Origin: Spirosoma sp.
Lineage (GTDB): Bacteria > Bacteroidota > Bacteroidia > Cytophagales > Spirosomataceae
Assembly: GCF_026391055.1 (NCBI RefSeq)
Contig: NZ_JAPLET010000022.1
Location: 62,001 to 126,000, forward strand
Direction of reading: 5' to 3'
Length of the DNA stretch: 64,000 nucleotides
In this document: piece by piece, positions 35,782-44,828 of the stretch
Layout: every line of letters begins with the position of its first letter
Position numbering within the stretch: position 1 is the stretch's first letter
Translations under genes and position numbers: made by a program
Notes under the pieces: model-generated
Told to the model about the DNA's origin: nothing
Seen by the model: the letters and a program-made list of their open reading frames with translations, nothing else
The model's database searches: none

Positions 35782-36138
35782 ATGGAAACGATGCAACACA
35801 ATCACGGCCACACCGACACTTGCTTTGAATGCGCCGAAGCCTGCGAACGCTGCGTAACGGCTTGCCTGGAAATGGGCGACCAGGATAGTAAAGGTCATGA
35901 TATGACAGCCTGCATTAAACTCTGCCGAGACTGTGCCGATATCTGCACGCTCTGCGGTCGGTTAGATGCCCGGGGCTCTGAGTTCTCCCGCGATTTTATG
36001 GCTTTATGTGCCGAAGTGTGCGAAGCCTGCGCCGAGGAATGCGAAAAACATGCCAGTCACCACGCTCACTGCAAAGCCTGCGCGGAAGCCTGTCGCAAAT
36101 GTGCGGAGGAGTGCCGGTCGATGTCGGCCAATGCCTGA
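35782..36138 (+). CDS. Four-helix-bundle copper-storage-type protein (DUF326/Csp-like)
   Basis: 118 residues from the ATG at 35782 with 19 cysteines in CxxC, CxxxC and CxxxxC spacing along four predicted helices (CFECAEACERC; CIKLCRDCADICTLC; CAEVCEACAEEC; CKACAEACRKCAEEC). A His-rich start (HNHGHTDT) and a HHAHC loop are also present. This is the pattern of Csp copper-storage proteins, whose inward-facing cysteines bind many Cu(I). No signal peptide is visible, so it would be the cytosolic form. The gene lies 151 bp after the HMA-AraC gene and has its own terminator. Confidence 0.88.
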   Translation: METMQHNHGHTDTCFECAEACERCVTACLEMGDQDSKGHDMTACIKLCRDCADICTLCGRLDARGSEFSRDFMALCAEVCEACAEECEKHASHHAHCKACAEACRKCAEECRSMSANA

Positions 36139-36140
36139 TG

Positions 36141-36182
36141 AATAGTGCCGAAAAAGCTATGCTGTGCTTTTTCGGCACTATT
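36141..36182 (+). terminator. Terminator of the copper-storage-type gene
   Basis: A perfect 17-bp stem (AATAGTGCCGAAAAAGC at 36141-36157, complement at 36166-36182) with an 8-base loop, 2 bases after the stop. It separates this gene from the rest of the island. Confidence 0.75.
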
Positions 36183-36216
36183 TCCCAACTATACGTTTAT
36201 AACCCTACCTGTTTGT

Positions 36217-37260
36217 ATGATCCATCTTCTTCTTACGTTTTATCTCTCGTTCACTGGCTTCGTGAAGCCAGCACCAGTCACCAGCACAGAGATCGGGAAG
36301 GGTATTCATCCGTCGGTTGCGATGGATCAACACAGCACGGCTCATATTGTGTACGGCCAGGGCGAGGTTCTTTATTACACAACGTTTCGCACGGGCGAAC
36401 AGGCGGGGACGACTGTAAAAGTAGATAGCTTGCCGGGTTTGCATCTGGGCGCATCGCGCGGTCCGCAAATAGCCGCAACAGCGCAGTCTGTGGTGATTAC
36501 GGCCCTCGACAAAGCCGGGAATGTATGGGCGTATTCTCAGCGCCGGGATACAGGACAATGGCAGAAACGCATTCGTGTGAATGACGTACCCGACATCGCC
36601 AAAGAAGGGTTTGTTGCCGTAACTGCAGGAGCTGACAATACCTACAATGCCGTTTGGCTTGATCTGCGGGATAACAAACGGAATAAACTGGCCGGGGCTC
36701 GCTCAACGGATGGCGGGCGTACCTGGTCTGCCAATACCATATTGTACCAGTCGCCCGATGGGACGATTTGTGAGTGCTGTCAGGTATCGGCCGTGAGCCA
36801 GGGAAAGCATGTCGCGTTCATGTTTCGCAATTTCGTGAACGGCTCACGGGATATGTACCTGCTGCAATCGACTAATGGCGGTCAGTCGTTTGGAAAGGCA
36901 GATAAACTAGGAGCGGGGACCTGGACACTAAACGCGTGCCCGATGGACGGTGGCGGATTAGCCATCGGACCGGATGGGCAAATTTCGACCGTATGGCGAC
37001 GGGCCGATAAGCTCTTCACCGCTCATCCCGGACAGCCCGAAATCGAACGGACAACCGGCAAGAACCCGAAGATTGCCGCGACCCTGAAAGGGGAGTACAT
37101 CGTCTTTCAACAGACTGGCCAGCTTTGGGCGATTATTCCCGGTCAGGCGCAGCCAGTTTCGCTGGGATCGGGTGCTTACGCCAAACTAACCCGATTTGCC
37201 AATGACCGGGTGTTGTGCCTGTGGGAACAGGAGGGCACAATCCGGGCGGCACTTATTTAA
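36217..37260 (+). CDS. Sialidase-fold (Asp-box) exported protein in the metal island
   Basis: 347 residues from the ATG at 36217 (MIHLLLTFYLSFTGF), chosen because it begins with a signal peptide; a longer frame starts inside the terminator hairpin. The body is a beta-propeller with Asp-box repeats (STDGGRTWS and STNGGQSFG). Between them lies an unusual CECC cluster (residues near 188-191 in TICECCQVSA). The catalytic residues of true sialidases were not found, so it is probably not a glycosidase. It follows the copper-storage gene and precedes the Met/His-rich protein by 16 bp, so a metal-binding role is plausible. Confidence 0.75.
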   Translation: MIHLLLTFYLSFTGFVKPAPVTSTEIGKGIHPSVAMDQHSTAHIVYGQGEVLYYTTFRTGEQAGTTVKVDSLPGLHLGASRGPQIAATAQSVVITALDKAGNVWAYSQRRDTGQWQKRIRVNDVPDIAKEGFVAVTAGADNTYNAVWLDLRDNKRNKLAGARSTDGGRTWSANTILYQSPDGTICECCQVSAVSQGKHVAFMFRNFVNGSRDMYLLQSTNGGQSFGKADKLGAGTWTLNACPMDGGGLAIGPDGQISTVWRRADKLFTAHPGQPEIERTTGKNPKIAATLKGEYIVFQQTGQLWAIIPGQAQPVSLGSGAYAKLTRFANDRVLCLWEQEGTIRAALI

Positions 37261-37276
37261 TTACATCAACAACGTT

Positions 37277-38723
37277 ATGAACCGGATTCTTTTCAGTCTT
37301 TCCCTTAGTATGCTGGCCGGTATGGTCTATGGCCAGCACCAGCATCATGAGGGCATGGATATGTCGAAACACGAGGGTATGAACATGGACAGTACCAGGG
37401 GTGATATGAAAACGCTCAACCACGGACTGACAATGGATGCATCCATGCCCGGCATGACGCATTCTCTATCCCGGAACCTGCCCATGAATCGCAACGGGTC
37501 GGGCACGTCCTGGCATCCGGACAACACCCCCATGTATGCCTACATGAGCAAGCCATCGCCCAAAGGCTGGAGCTACATGCTGCATTTACGCCATCTACCT
37601 GCGCTATACCGGCCAAAACAGCAACAACGCCGATCGACGCGGCAACGGTCAGCAGTTCGGCGCACCAAACTGGTTCATGGGCATGGCCCAGCGTAAAGTT
37701 GGCCAGCGCGGCCTGTTTCAGGTGCGGGCCATGATTTCCCTCGACCCGCTGACGGTAGGCAATGGCGGCTACCCGTTGCTGTTCCAAACCGGCGAAACCT
37801 ACAAAGGGCAGCCATTGATCGACAAGCAGCACCCGCATGATCTGGTTTCGGAGCTTTCGGTGAGTTACAGCCATGCTCTCAGCAAAGACGTTGACCTGTA
37901 TGGCTACGTTGGCTACCCTGGCGAACCGGCTCTGGGGCCTCCCGCCTTTATGCACCGGATTTCCTCGTTCAACAATCCCGATGCGCCCTTGAGCCACCAT
38001 TGGCAGGATGCGACCCATATTCTGTTTGGCGTGGCCACGGCTGGCATTCGGTACAAATGGGCTAAACTGGAGGCATCTACGTTCAAAGGGCGTGAGCCGG
38101 ATGAGAATCGATATAACTTCGACGCTCCCAAATTTGACAGCTATTCGTACCGGCTATCGGTCAATCCCTCGCCCTCACTGGCGCTCCAGTTCTCGCAGGG
38201 GTTTCTGCACAGCCCGGAAGAGGCCCATCCCCAAGAGAACATCACCCGTACAACGGCATCTATTTTGCATAGCAAAGGGCTGGGGCCAGCGAGTTACGTA
38301 ACCTCGGCCTTCGTGTGGGGGCGTAACAGCCATGACGGCTCGGGTGAGAACTCATATCTGGCCGAAAGCAGCCTTCAGATGAACAAAGCCGCCTTTTATG
38401 GTCGGTATGAAAACGTAAGTAAATCGGCCGAAGAACTGAACCTGTTTGGTACTACACTACCAGGCGAGGTTGTCGCAAATCGGGCCTATGTGATCAATAA
38501 CCTGACACTCGGTATGAATTACCGAATTGCGCAGCAGTTGCGCTCCGATCTGGTATTGGGCGCGCAGGTAACGGCTGGTATGCCTGATAAGTCTTTGCAG
38601 ACAGTATATGGTAAGATGCCGATTTCCGGACAAATCTATCTTCGCCTGTCGCCAAGCCTGATGACGATGCGGAGTATGAGTCATTCGGGGCAAAAACAAA
38701 TGAACCACAAAATGAGCATGTAA
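37277..38723 (+). pseudogene. Met/His-rich outer-membrane beta-barrel protein, frameshifted
   Basis: Two frames make one exported protein of about 480 residues. The first starts at 37277 with a signal peptide ending VYGQ, then a Met/His-rich segment (HQHHEGMDMSKHEGMNMDS) typical of copper-binding tails. It reads YMLH and then loses frame at TTT (37585-37587). Removing one T continues as YAIYLRYTGQNSNNADRRG into the frame that ends at 38723. That frame contains DKQHPHDLVSELSVSYSHAL and a barrel-like series of amphipathic strands, ending SHSGQKQMNHKMSM, again Met/His-rich. It lies 16 bp from the preceding gene and 66 bp from the HMA gene. It is probably an outer-membrane metal-handling protein, broken or misread by one base. 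Confidence 0.75.
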
Positions 38724-38789
38724 GAGCCGTTCAAAGGCACCATTTCTATTAAATTTTCGTTTTTAATTCACTATAAACCAAGCTAAACC

Positions 38790-39155
38790 ATGTTACGTAA
38801 CCTGTTTCTGACCGCCCTGACGTCGATGATGCTTATGGGCACTTTGTTTGCCGGTGTACCAACCCGCGATGACAAAGACAAAGAAGTCAAGATCAAGACA
38901 TCGGCCATCTGTGGCATGTGCAAAGCCCGTATTGAGCGGAATCTGGCATACGAGAAAGGCGTTAAGGAAGCGGACCTGGACGTGAAGACCAAAGTGGTTA
39001 CCATCAAATACAACTCAGCCAAAACGGATGTGGCCAAGTTGAAAGCCAACATTAGCAAGACAGGCTACGACGCCGAAGAAGTAGCCGCCGATCAGGCTGG
39101 TTATAATAAATTGCCAAGCTGCTGCAAAAAAGATGGTGGCATGGAGCATCAGTAA
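38790..39155 (+). CDS. Exported heavy-metal-associated (HMA) domain protein
   Basis: 121 residues with a signal peptide (ends LFAGV). A single HMA domain (about 35-95) has the metal site C-G-M-C in SAICGMCKARIERNL and the GYDAEE end. A tail with CCKKDGGMEH adds further ligands. It should act as a periplasmic copper chaperone or buffer. It closes the metal island and is followed by a strong terminator. Confidence 0.88.
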   Translation: MLRNLFLTALTSMMLMGTLFAGVPTRDDKDKEVKIKTSAICGMCKARIERNLAYEKGVKEADLDVKTKVVTIKYNSAKTDVAKLKANISKTGYDAEEVAADQAGYNKLPSCCKKDGGMEHQ

Positions 39156-39171
39156 AAATCAGCATTATCAT

Positions 39172-39208
39172 AAAAAATGCCCGAACCCATCTGGATTCGG
39201 GCATTTTT
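39172..39208. terminator. Terminator between the HMA gene and a convergent gene
   Basis: AAAAAATGCCCGAA at 39172-39185 and its complement at 39195-39208 around a short loop. With A-run and T-run on the two sides it works in both directions. Confidence 0.8.
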
Positions 39209-39226
39209 TGTTAAGTAAATACCGGA

Positions 39227-39607
39227 TTATTTATTCGTTGTGTAATCAATATAGATTGTTCGTTTCCCATCTTCAGTTGGTCCGTTGATGGACGCTTTTT
39301 TGACGTAGTTCCCTTTTTTATTGATCACTTCTTTGGCCGTCTTCTCATCCGTTGTCGGTTTCCCATTGATGATGTAGGTGACAGACCCCGCCGGATAATC
39401 AAACAGGTTGAAGACCACTTTCTGCTTCATGTAGTCAGGCTTGCCACTTCCTGGACCGGGAACATAGTCCATGATTTCTTCACGAGCCGGTTTAATCTGG
39501 TTATAGGTAGGAAATGAGACCGGGGTGTTTTTCGACTGCCCGAAAAGAGCAGTGCCGGTACACAGTAGCAGACAGGTTAGAAGGGTGGGAATCAGCTGAT
39601 AGTTCAT
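39227..39607 (-). CDS. Hypothetical small exported protein
   Basis: 126 residues from the ATG at 39607 (MNYQLIPTLLTCLLL), which gives a signal peptide ending LFGQS; a frame to 39724 has no such signal. The mature part (EIMDYVPGPGSGKPDYM; FNLFDYPAGSVTYIINGKPT; NGPTEDGKRTIYIDYTTNK) is a small beta-rich domain without a recognised family. It converges on the HMA gene and has no clear link to it. Confidence 0.6.
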   Translation of the reverse strand: MNYQLIPTLLTCLLLCTGTALFGQSKNTPVSFPTYNQIKPAREEIMDYVPGPGSGKPDYMKQKVVFNLFDYPAGSVTYIINGKPTTDEKTAKEVINKKGNYVKKASINGPTEDGKRTIYIDYTTNK

Positions 39608-39722
39608 TGTAGAGCGTTTATGTTTATGGACCCGCTTCCTTGCCTTTCGGTTGGAAGATGCGAGGAGAAGATGGATATACAGAAAAGAAATTTGTGAATC
39701 TTTGTCATGTAGTTTACAAGCC

Positions 39723-40430
39723 ATGTCCCTCCTGATTCGCCTTACAATTGTTGCTCTTGGTATAGTACTCCTCAGTCCGGTTGTTTGCGCACAAACCAGC
39801 CGGAAAAAATACGAAAAGTACCCTTATCTGATATATACGCCAAAGGGGTATAGCAAGTCCAGGCGTTCTTTGCCATTAGTTATTTATCTGCATGGAGGCT
39901 CACAGAGAGGTCAGGATTTAAACAAACTGAAAACCTACGGTCCCCCTTATTTAGTTGAGCAGGGGCATGACTTTAACTTTATCATTGCTTCTCCCCAGTG
40001 TCCGGAAGGGAAATTCTGGTCGACGGATAACTGGTTCGACTCCCTTTATGCCGATTTACTGAAGAAATATCGGATCGATACTCGCCGGGTATACCTGACA
40101 GGCATCAGCATGGGTGGCTATGGCGTCTGGCAAACTGCGGTTGCTTATCCGAATACGTTCGCGGCCATTGTGCCCCTTTGCGGTGGATGCGATGATTCGA
40201 CAAGAATCTGTCGGATAAAGCAAATTCCTGTCTGGACATTTCATGGCACTGCTGACGACCTCATTCCAATTTCTGAAACAGAAAGACTTGTTAGGCGGCT
40301 TAATAAATGTGGTGGTCAGGTGAAATTTACCCGATTGGCAAACCAGGGACATGACATTCAATACTTGTATGAAAAAGAAACTGCTATTTATGACTGGCTT
40401 TTAAAACAGGTCAATACCAATGTCCGTTAG
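39723..40430 (+). CDS. Exported alpha/beta-hydrolase (carboxylesterase/PHB-depolymerase type)
   Basis: 235 residues from the ATG at 39723 with signal peptide (ends VVCAQ). The fold shows LPLVIYLHGGSQRGQD (oxyanion loop), the nucleophile in TGISMGGYGVW, an acid in FHGTADDLIPI and His in ANQGHDIQY. It should hydrolyse esters in the periplasm or outside; the substrate is unknown. It is divergent from a small exported protein and 11 bp upstream of kynU. Confidence 0.85.
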   Translation: MSLLIRLTIVALGIVLLSPVVCAQTSRKKYEKYPYLIYTPKGYSKSRRSLPLVIYLHGGSQRGQDLNKLKTYGPPYLVEQGHDFNFIIASPQCPEGKFWSTDNWFDSLYADLLKKYRIDTRRVYLTGISMGGYGVWQTAVAYPNTFAAIVPLCGGCDDSTRICRIKQIPVWTFHGTADDLIPISETERLVRRLNKCGGQVKFTRLANQGHDIQYLYEKETAIYDWLLKQVNTNVR

Positions 40431-40441
40431 ATTTGCATCGC

Positions 40442-41704
40442 ATGACTTACGAAAACTCACTCACTTTCGCTCAAAAACTCGATCAGTCTGACCCGCTCAG
40501 ATCGTTTCGGGATCGCTTCCACATTCCCCGGCATAACGACCGGGAGGCAATTTACCTCTGTGGAAACTCGCTGGGGCTGCAACCTAAAACCGCTCGGGCG
40601 GCTGTCGAGCAGGAGCTGGCCATCTGGCAAAATCTGGGTGTTGAAGGCTGGTTTGAAGTACCCGAAGGAACGGACCAGCCCTGGTTACGCTACCATGACA
40701 CCTGCAAAAAGGCACTGGGGGAAATCGTTGGGGCAACACCGGCCGAAGTCTGTCCGATGAACGCGCTGACGGTCAATCTACATTTGCTTTTGGCGTCTTT
40801 TTACCGACCCACGGCAAACAAGAATAAGATTCTTACGATCAAAGGCGATTTTCCATCGGACCAGTACGCGCTCGAAACGCATGTGAAGCAGCATGGATTA
40901 CAGCCATCGGAAGTCATCATCGAAATTGCTCCGCACCCCGACGATCAGCTGATTCATACGACGGATATTCAGAACGCCATTGCCGAACATGCCGATTCGC
41001 TGGCCGTGATCTGGATGAGCGGGCTGAATTACTATACCGGTCAGGTATATAACATGGCCGCTATTGCCGAAACGGCCAAACGGCATTGCATTCCGGTTGG
41101 TTTTGACCTGGCCCATGCTATTGGTAACGTGCCGCTTCGACTACACGACTGGGGTGTCGATTTTGCTACCTGGTGTTCCTATAAATACCTAAACGGTGGA
41201 CCCGGAGCGGTGTCTGGTGTATTTGTACACGAGAAGCATCATGAGCAGAATTTGCCTAGATTGGCAGGCTGGTGGGGTTATCGGGAAGATCGTCGGTTCG
41301 AAATGACACCAGGTTTTCTTCCTGCGCCCGGTGCCGATGGCTGGCAGATTAGCACGCCCAATATCCTGGCGTTATCGCTGCACCGGGCGGCTATTACCAT
41401 TACAGCTGAAGCCGGTATCGTTGCGCTCAGGCAGAAAAGCGAACAACTGACGGGGTATCTGGAGTACATCCTCAGCCCATTCACGGACATTCAGATTCTG
41501 ACGCCCGACGATCCCAACCAGCGCGGCTGCCAACTGTCGCTCCTGGTTCGGAAAAAAGGTCGGGAGTTATTCACCTATTTAACGGAACAAGGCATTATTG
41601 GCGACTGGCGCGAACCCGATTGCATCCGGCTGGCTCCAACGCCCTTATACAACACGTTCGAGGAGGTCTGGCGTGTAGGCGAAGCACTAAAGGCCTTTCT
41701 GTAG
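40442..41704 (+). CDS. kynU: Kynureninase
   Basis: 420 residues from the ATG at 40442; a TTG at 40433 is an alternative. It has the KynU opening (AIYLCGNSLGLQPKTARAAV), a KGDFPSDQYALETH loop, FDLAHAIGNVPLRL and the PLP lysine in WCSYKYLNGGPGAVSG, ending ADFLR-type CIRLAPTPLYNTFEEV. It cleaves kynurenine or 3-hydroxykynurenine to (3-hydroxy)anthranilate and alanine. No other kynurenine-pathway genes are nearby. It is a confident family call. Confidence 0.95.
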   Translation: MTYENSLTFAQKLDQSDPLRSFRDRFHIPRHNDREAIYLCGNSLGLQPKTARAAVEQELAIWQNLGVEGWFEVPEGTDQPWLRYHDTCKKALGEIVGATPAEVCPMNALTVNLHLLLASFYRPTANKNKILTIKGDFPSDQYALETHVKQHGLQPSEVIIEIAPHPDDQLIHTTDIQNAIAEHADSLAVIWMSGLNYYTGQVYNMAAIAETAKRHCIPVGFDLAHAIGNVPLRLHDWGVDFATWCSYKYLNGGPGAVSGVFVHEKHHEQNLPRLAGWWGYREDRRFEMTPGFLPAPGADGWQISTPNILALSLHRAAITITAEAGIVALRQKSEQLTGYLEYILSPFTDIQILTPDDPNQRGCQLSLLVRKKGRELFTYLTEQGIIGDWREPDCIRLAPTPLYNTFEEVWRVGEALKAFL

Positions 41705-41720
41705 GGCCGCCGTTGCAACA

Positions 41721-42647
41721 TTATAGAAAGCCGATATTCCGTTTGAGCCCTTCAAGCTTGGTTCGCTTCACGGCTGACCGCCGGAAAATCTCCCGGAAAA
41801 CATCTTCTGTAATTTCTTCCCAATCGGTCTTCGTAAATGAGGCCAAATCGGGATGAGGTTCGAAGGCGGGGGTCTGGTGCGGTCGGGCGAAGCGGTTCCA
41901 GGGGCACACATCCTGACAAATGTCGCAGCCGAAGATCCAGTTGTTAAACTGCCCTTTCGCTTCGGTGGGAATGGCCTCTTTTAACTCAATTGTAAAGTAC
42001 GAAATGCACTTGCTGCCGTCGACAACGTACGGGCCAACAATGGCGTCCGTCGGGCAGGCGTCGATGCAGCGGGTGCAGGTACCACAGTAGTCGGTGATGG
42101 GGCCATCGGGTTCCAGTTCGAGGTCGAGAATGAGTTCGCCGATAAAGAAGAACGAGCCGATTTCCCGATTGATCAGGTTGGTGTGTTTGCCTACCCACCC
42201 CAGGCCAGCGCGTTTAGCCCAGGCCTTGTCCATAACCGGTGCCGAATCGACAAACGCCCGGCCCCCCACTTCACCAATTTCATCGTGGATATACGTCAGC
42301 AAATCCTTTAGCTTGTCTTTGATAACGAAATGATAATCAGTCCCGTAGGCATATTTAGATAGCTTAAGGTCGTCATCGCCTTCGGGCAATTTTTGCTCGG
42401 GATAATAATTGAGCAACACCGTTATCACCGATTTGGCATCATCCACCAACAAACGCGGATCAAGTCGTTTATCGAAATGATTGGCCATGTAATTCATCTG
42501 GCCGTGCATTCCGTTCTTGAGCCAGGTTTCCAGGCGGGGGGCTTCCTCTTCCAGAAAGTCGGCTTTGGCCACACCACAAAAATCAAAGCCCAGGGCAACA
42601 GCCCTTGCTTTAATCAGTTTCGAATAGTGATGAGCAGGTTCATGCAT
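41721..42647 (-). CDS. queG: Epoxyqueuosine reductase
   Basis: A 308-residue cobalamin-dependent iron-sulfur protein of the QueG family: [40 protein letters not shown], and the two 4Fe-4S motifs [12 protein letters not shown] and [14 protein letters not shown] conserved [13 protein letters not shown] holds the active-site Asp. It reduces epoxyqueuosine to queuosine in the wobble position of tRNA. It converges on kynU with a 16-bp gap, and its promoter faces the grpE gene. Confidence 0.95.
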   Translation of the reverse strand: MHEPAHHYSKLIKARAVALGFDFCGVAKADFLEEEAPRLETWLKNGMHGQMNYMANHFDKRLDPRLLVDDAKSVITVLLNYYPEQKLPEGDDDLKLSKYAYGTDYHFVIKDKLKDLLTYIHDEIGEVGGRAFVDSAPVMDKAWAKRAGLGWVGKHTNLINREIGSFFFIGELILDLELEPDGPITDYCGTCTRCIDACPTDAIVGPYVVDGSKCISYFTIELKEAIPTEAKGQFNNWIFGCDICQDVCPWNRFARPHQTPAFEPHPDLASFTKTDWEEITEDVFREIFRRSAVKRTKLEGLKRNIGFL

Positions 42648-42883
42648 GACAATAAATTTTGTTACTCAGCCAATGAAATCTTCGCTTTCCGATCTTGTCG
42701 TACCCGCAATCCGTTGTACGACAAACGGAAAACATAAGCGACCCGAATATAAATCCTGCGATTCATACAAATCACCAGATAGCGATCCGGAAATATGTGT
42801 CAACTTGTCATGTAATGCGGTTTTGGTCGGTCTTTTGCCCATCTTTGTCTATGAATTTCTGGAAGAGAAATAGAAGCTCAGTA

Positions 42884-43504
42884 ATGGAAAATAAAGACAT
42901 TTTGGATGAGCAGGCATCCGGCGATCCGCAACAACCTGACAACCTGACAACTGAAAACGTGACAGAAGAAGAAGCCGTATCGGTAAATGGTGGTGAACCA
43001 GCCGAAAGCGAAGCAACTCCGTCGTCAGACGATCTGGTGGCTGAAACCGCAACAGCAGATCGTGGTAAGGCCGGCAGTGAATTGGCCGAACTGAAAGATA
43101 AATATCTCCGTTTATACGCTGATTTTGAGAACTTCCGTCGGCGAACGGCCAAGGAAAAACTTGAGTTGATCAGCAACGCCAACGAAGGCGTGTTGAAGGC
43201 GCTGATTCCGGTTGTCGACGATTTTGAGCGGGCGATGCAATCCATCGAAAGCACCAATGACGTGGCGGCTCTGAAAGAAGGCGTGTCGCTGATTTACAAT
43301 AAGTTATTCAAGACACTGGAAGGCAAAGGGCTTAAACCAATGATCTCGAAAGGAGAAACCTTCAACGCCGATCTGCACGAATCCGTTACTCAGTTTCCGG
43401 CACCCAGCGATGACCTTAAAGGCAAAGTGATTGACGAAATAGAAAAAGGATACTACCTGAATGATAAAGTCATTCGGTTTGCAAAAGTGATTGTAGGAAG
43501 CTAA
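42884..43504 (+). CDS. grpE: Co-chaperone GrpE
   Basis: 206 residues from the ATG at 42884 (MENKDILDEQ). A longer frame to 42695 has atypical N-terminal sequence and is not used. An acidic disordered N-terminus (about 1-65) precedes the coiled coil (LAELKDKYLRLYADFENFRRR) and the beta domain (KGLKPMISKGETFNADLHESV; GYYLNDKVIRFAKVIVG). It is the nucleotide exchange factor for DnaK. It precedes dnaJ on the same strand, separated by a strong hairpin. Confidence 0.95.
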   Translation: MENKDILDEQASGDPQQPDNLTTENVTEEEAVSVNGGEPAESEATPSSDDLVAETATADRGKAGSELAELKDKYLRLYADFENFRRRTAKEKLELISNANEGVLKALIPVVDDFERAMQSIESTNDVAALKEGVSLIYNKLFKTLEGKGLKPMISKGETFNADLHESVTQFPAPSDDLKGKVIDEIEKGYYLNDKVIRFAKVIVGS

Positions 43505-43513
43505 CATAATGAT

Positions 43514-43586
43514 TGAATGATAGAATGACTGAATGATAGAATAGGTTGGCATAGGCTATTCTATCATTCAGTCATTCTATCATTCA
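43514..43586. repeat. Long perfect hairpin between grpE and dnaJ
   Basis: A perfect 31-bp inverted repeat (43514-43544 and 43556-43586) with an 11-base loop, made of a low-complexity word repeated (GAATGATAGAATGA). It ends 12 bases before the dnaJ ATG, so it could stop transcription or block ribosomes inside the operon. Confidence 0.75.
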
Positions 43587-43598
43587 GCATTGAAAGAT

Positions 43599-44765
43599 AT
43601 GGCAACGAAGCGCGACTATTACGAAATATTGGGCGTTGACAAGAACGTCTCGGCGGAGGACCTCAAAAAAGCCTATCGCAAGATGGCGATCAAATACCAC
43701 CCCGACAAAAATCCGGACGATCCCACCGCCGAAGATAAATTCAAGGAAGCGGCTGAGGCTTATGATGTCCTTAACGACCCGCAGAAAAAAGCCCGGTATG
43801 ACCAGTTCGGTCATGCAGGAATGGGTGGTGCGGCCGGTGGCGGATATGGTGCCGGTGGCCCAACGATGGAAGACATCTTCAGTCAGTTCGGCGACGTCTT
43901 CGGCGACGATTCACCATTTGGCAGCTTCTTCCGGGGTGCTCAGGGTGGGGGTGGTGGTCGGCAGCGCGTTCGGCGCGGTTCTGACCTGCGCATTAAACTG
44001 AAGTTGAATCTGCAGGAAGTTGCTAACGGTGTTGAAAAGAAAATCAAGGTCAAGCGGCATGTAACCTGTACCACCTGTGGGGGCAACGGGTCCAAAAATG
44101 GAACCGCCGTTCAGACCTGTTCTACCTGTAGCGGAACGGGGCAAACGCGCAAAGTGGTGAACACCATGCTCGGTCAGATGGTATCGACCAGCACCTGCCC
44201 AACTTGTAATGGCGAAGGCAAGATCGTAACCGATCGCTGCGATGCCTGCTTTGGCGAGGGCCGCGTGTTGCAGGAAGATGTTATTCCCATTAAAATTCCG
44301 GCGGGCGTTGCCGAAGGTATCCAGCTATCGGTGGGCGGCAAAGGTAACGTTCCTCCACGGGGCGGTGTAGCCGGTGACTTGCTGATCGTTATTGAAGAAG
44401 AAGAAGATGCAGACCTGAAACGGGATGGCAACAACGTCGTTTTCGACTTGTATGTCAACTTCGTGGATGCCGCCATTGGCACCAGTGTAGAAGTACCCAC
44501 CATCGACGGGAAGGCCCGGATCACGTTGGAGCCTGGTACGCAAAGTGGTAAAATTCTGCGCCTAAAAGGGAAAGGTATAAAAGAACTGAACGGCTACGGA
44601 CGTGGCGATGAACTTGTTCATATCAATGTCTGGACTCCTAAAATTCTTTCGGCGGAGGAGCGTTCCATTCTGGAAAAACTGCGTAACTCGCCCAACTTCC
44701 AGCCAAGACCCAACAAAAATGAGAAAGGATTCTTTGACAAGATGAAGGATTTTTTTCACGGTTGA
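43599..44765 (+). CDS. dnaJ: Molecular chaperone DnaJ
   Basis: 388 residues from the ATG at 43599 (MATKRDYYEILGV); an upstream TTG is not used. The J domain has H34-P-D36 in YHPDKNPDDP. A glycine-rich linker and the four zinc repeats follow: CTTCGGNGSK, CSTCSGTGQT, CPTCNGEGKI, CDACFGEGRV. Substrate-binding beta domains come next. It delivers clients to DnaK and stimulates its ATPase. It forms an operon with grpE and has a bidirectional terminator after it. Confidence 0.96.
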   Translation: MATKRDYYEILGVDKNVSAEDLKKAYRKMAIKYHPDKNPDDPTAEDKFKEAAEAYDVLNDPQKKARYDQFGHAGMGGAAGGGYGAGGPTMEDIFSQFGDVFGDDSPFGSFFRGAQGGGGGRQRVRRGSDLRIKLKLNLQEVANGVEKKIKVKRHVTCTTCGGNGSKNGTAVQTCSTCSGTGQTRKVVNTMLGQMVSTSTCPTCNGEGKIVTDRCDACFGEGRVLQEDVIPIKIPAGVAEGIQLSVGGKGNVPPRGGVAGDLLIVIEEEEDADLKRDGNNVVFDLYVNFVDAAIGTSVEVPTIDGKARITLEPGTQSGKILRLKGKGIKELNGYGRGDELVHINVWTPKILSAEERSILEKLRNSPNFQPRPNKNEKGFFDKMKDFFHG

Positions 44766-44776
44766 TTGCTGAAACA

Positions 44777-44828
44777 GCCTAAAACAGAAAGCCCCGATCT
44801 CACAGGACCGGGGCTTTCTGTTTTAGGC
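44777..44828. terminator. Terminator after dnaJ
   Basis: A perfect 20-bp stem (44777-44796 and 44809-44828) with a 12-base loop, GC-rich core and A/T-rich outer ends, starting 11 bases after the dnaJ stop. Confidence 0.85.

Noticed and set aside
36145..36216. Longer start for the Asp-box protein
   Set aside because: It begins with a GTG inside the terminator hairpin of the preceding gene; the ATG at 36217 gives a clean signal peptide.
42695..42883. Longer start for GrpE
   Set aside because: The extra 63 residues are not GrpE-like and overlap the queG promoter side; the ATG at 42884 gives the normal acidic start.
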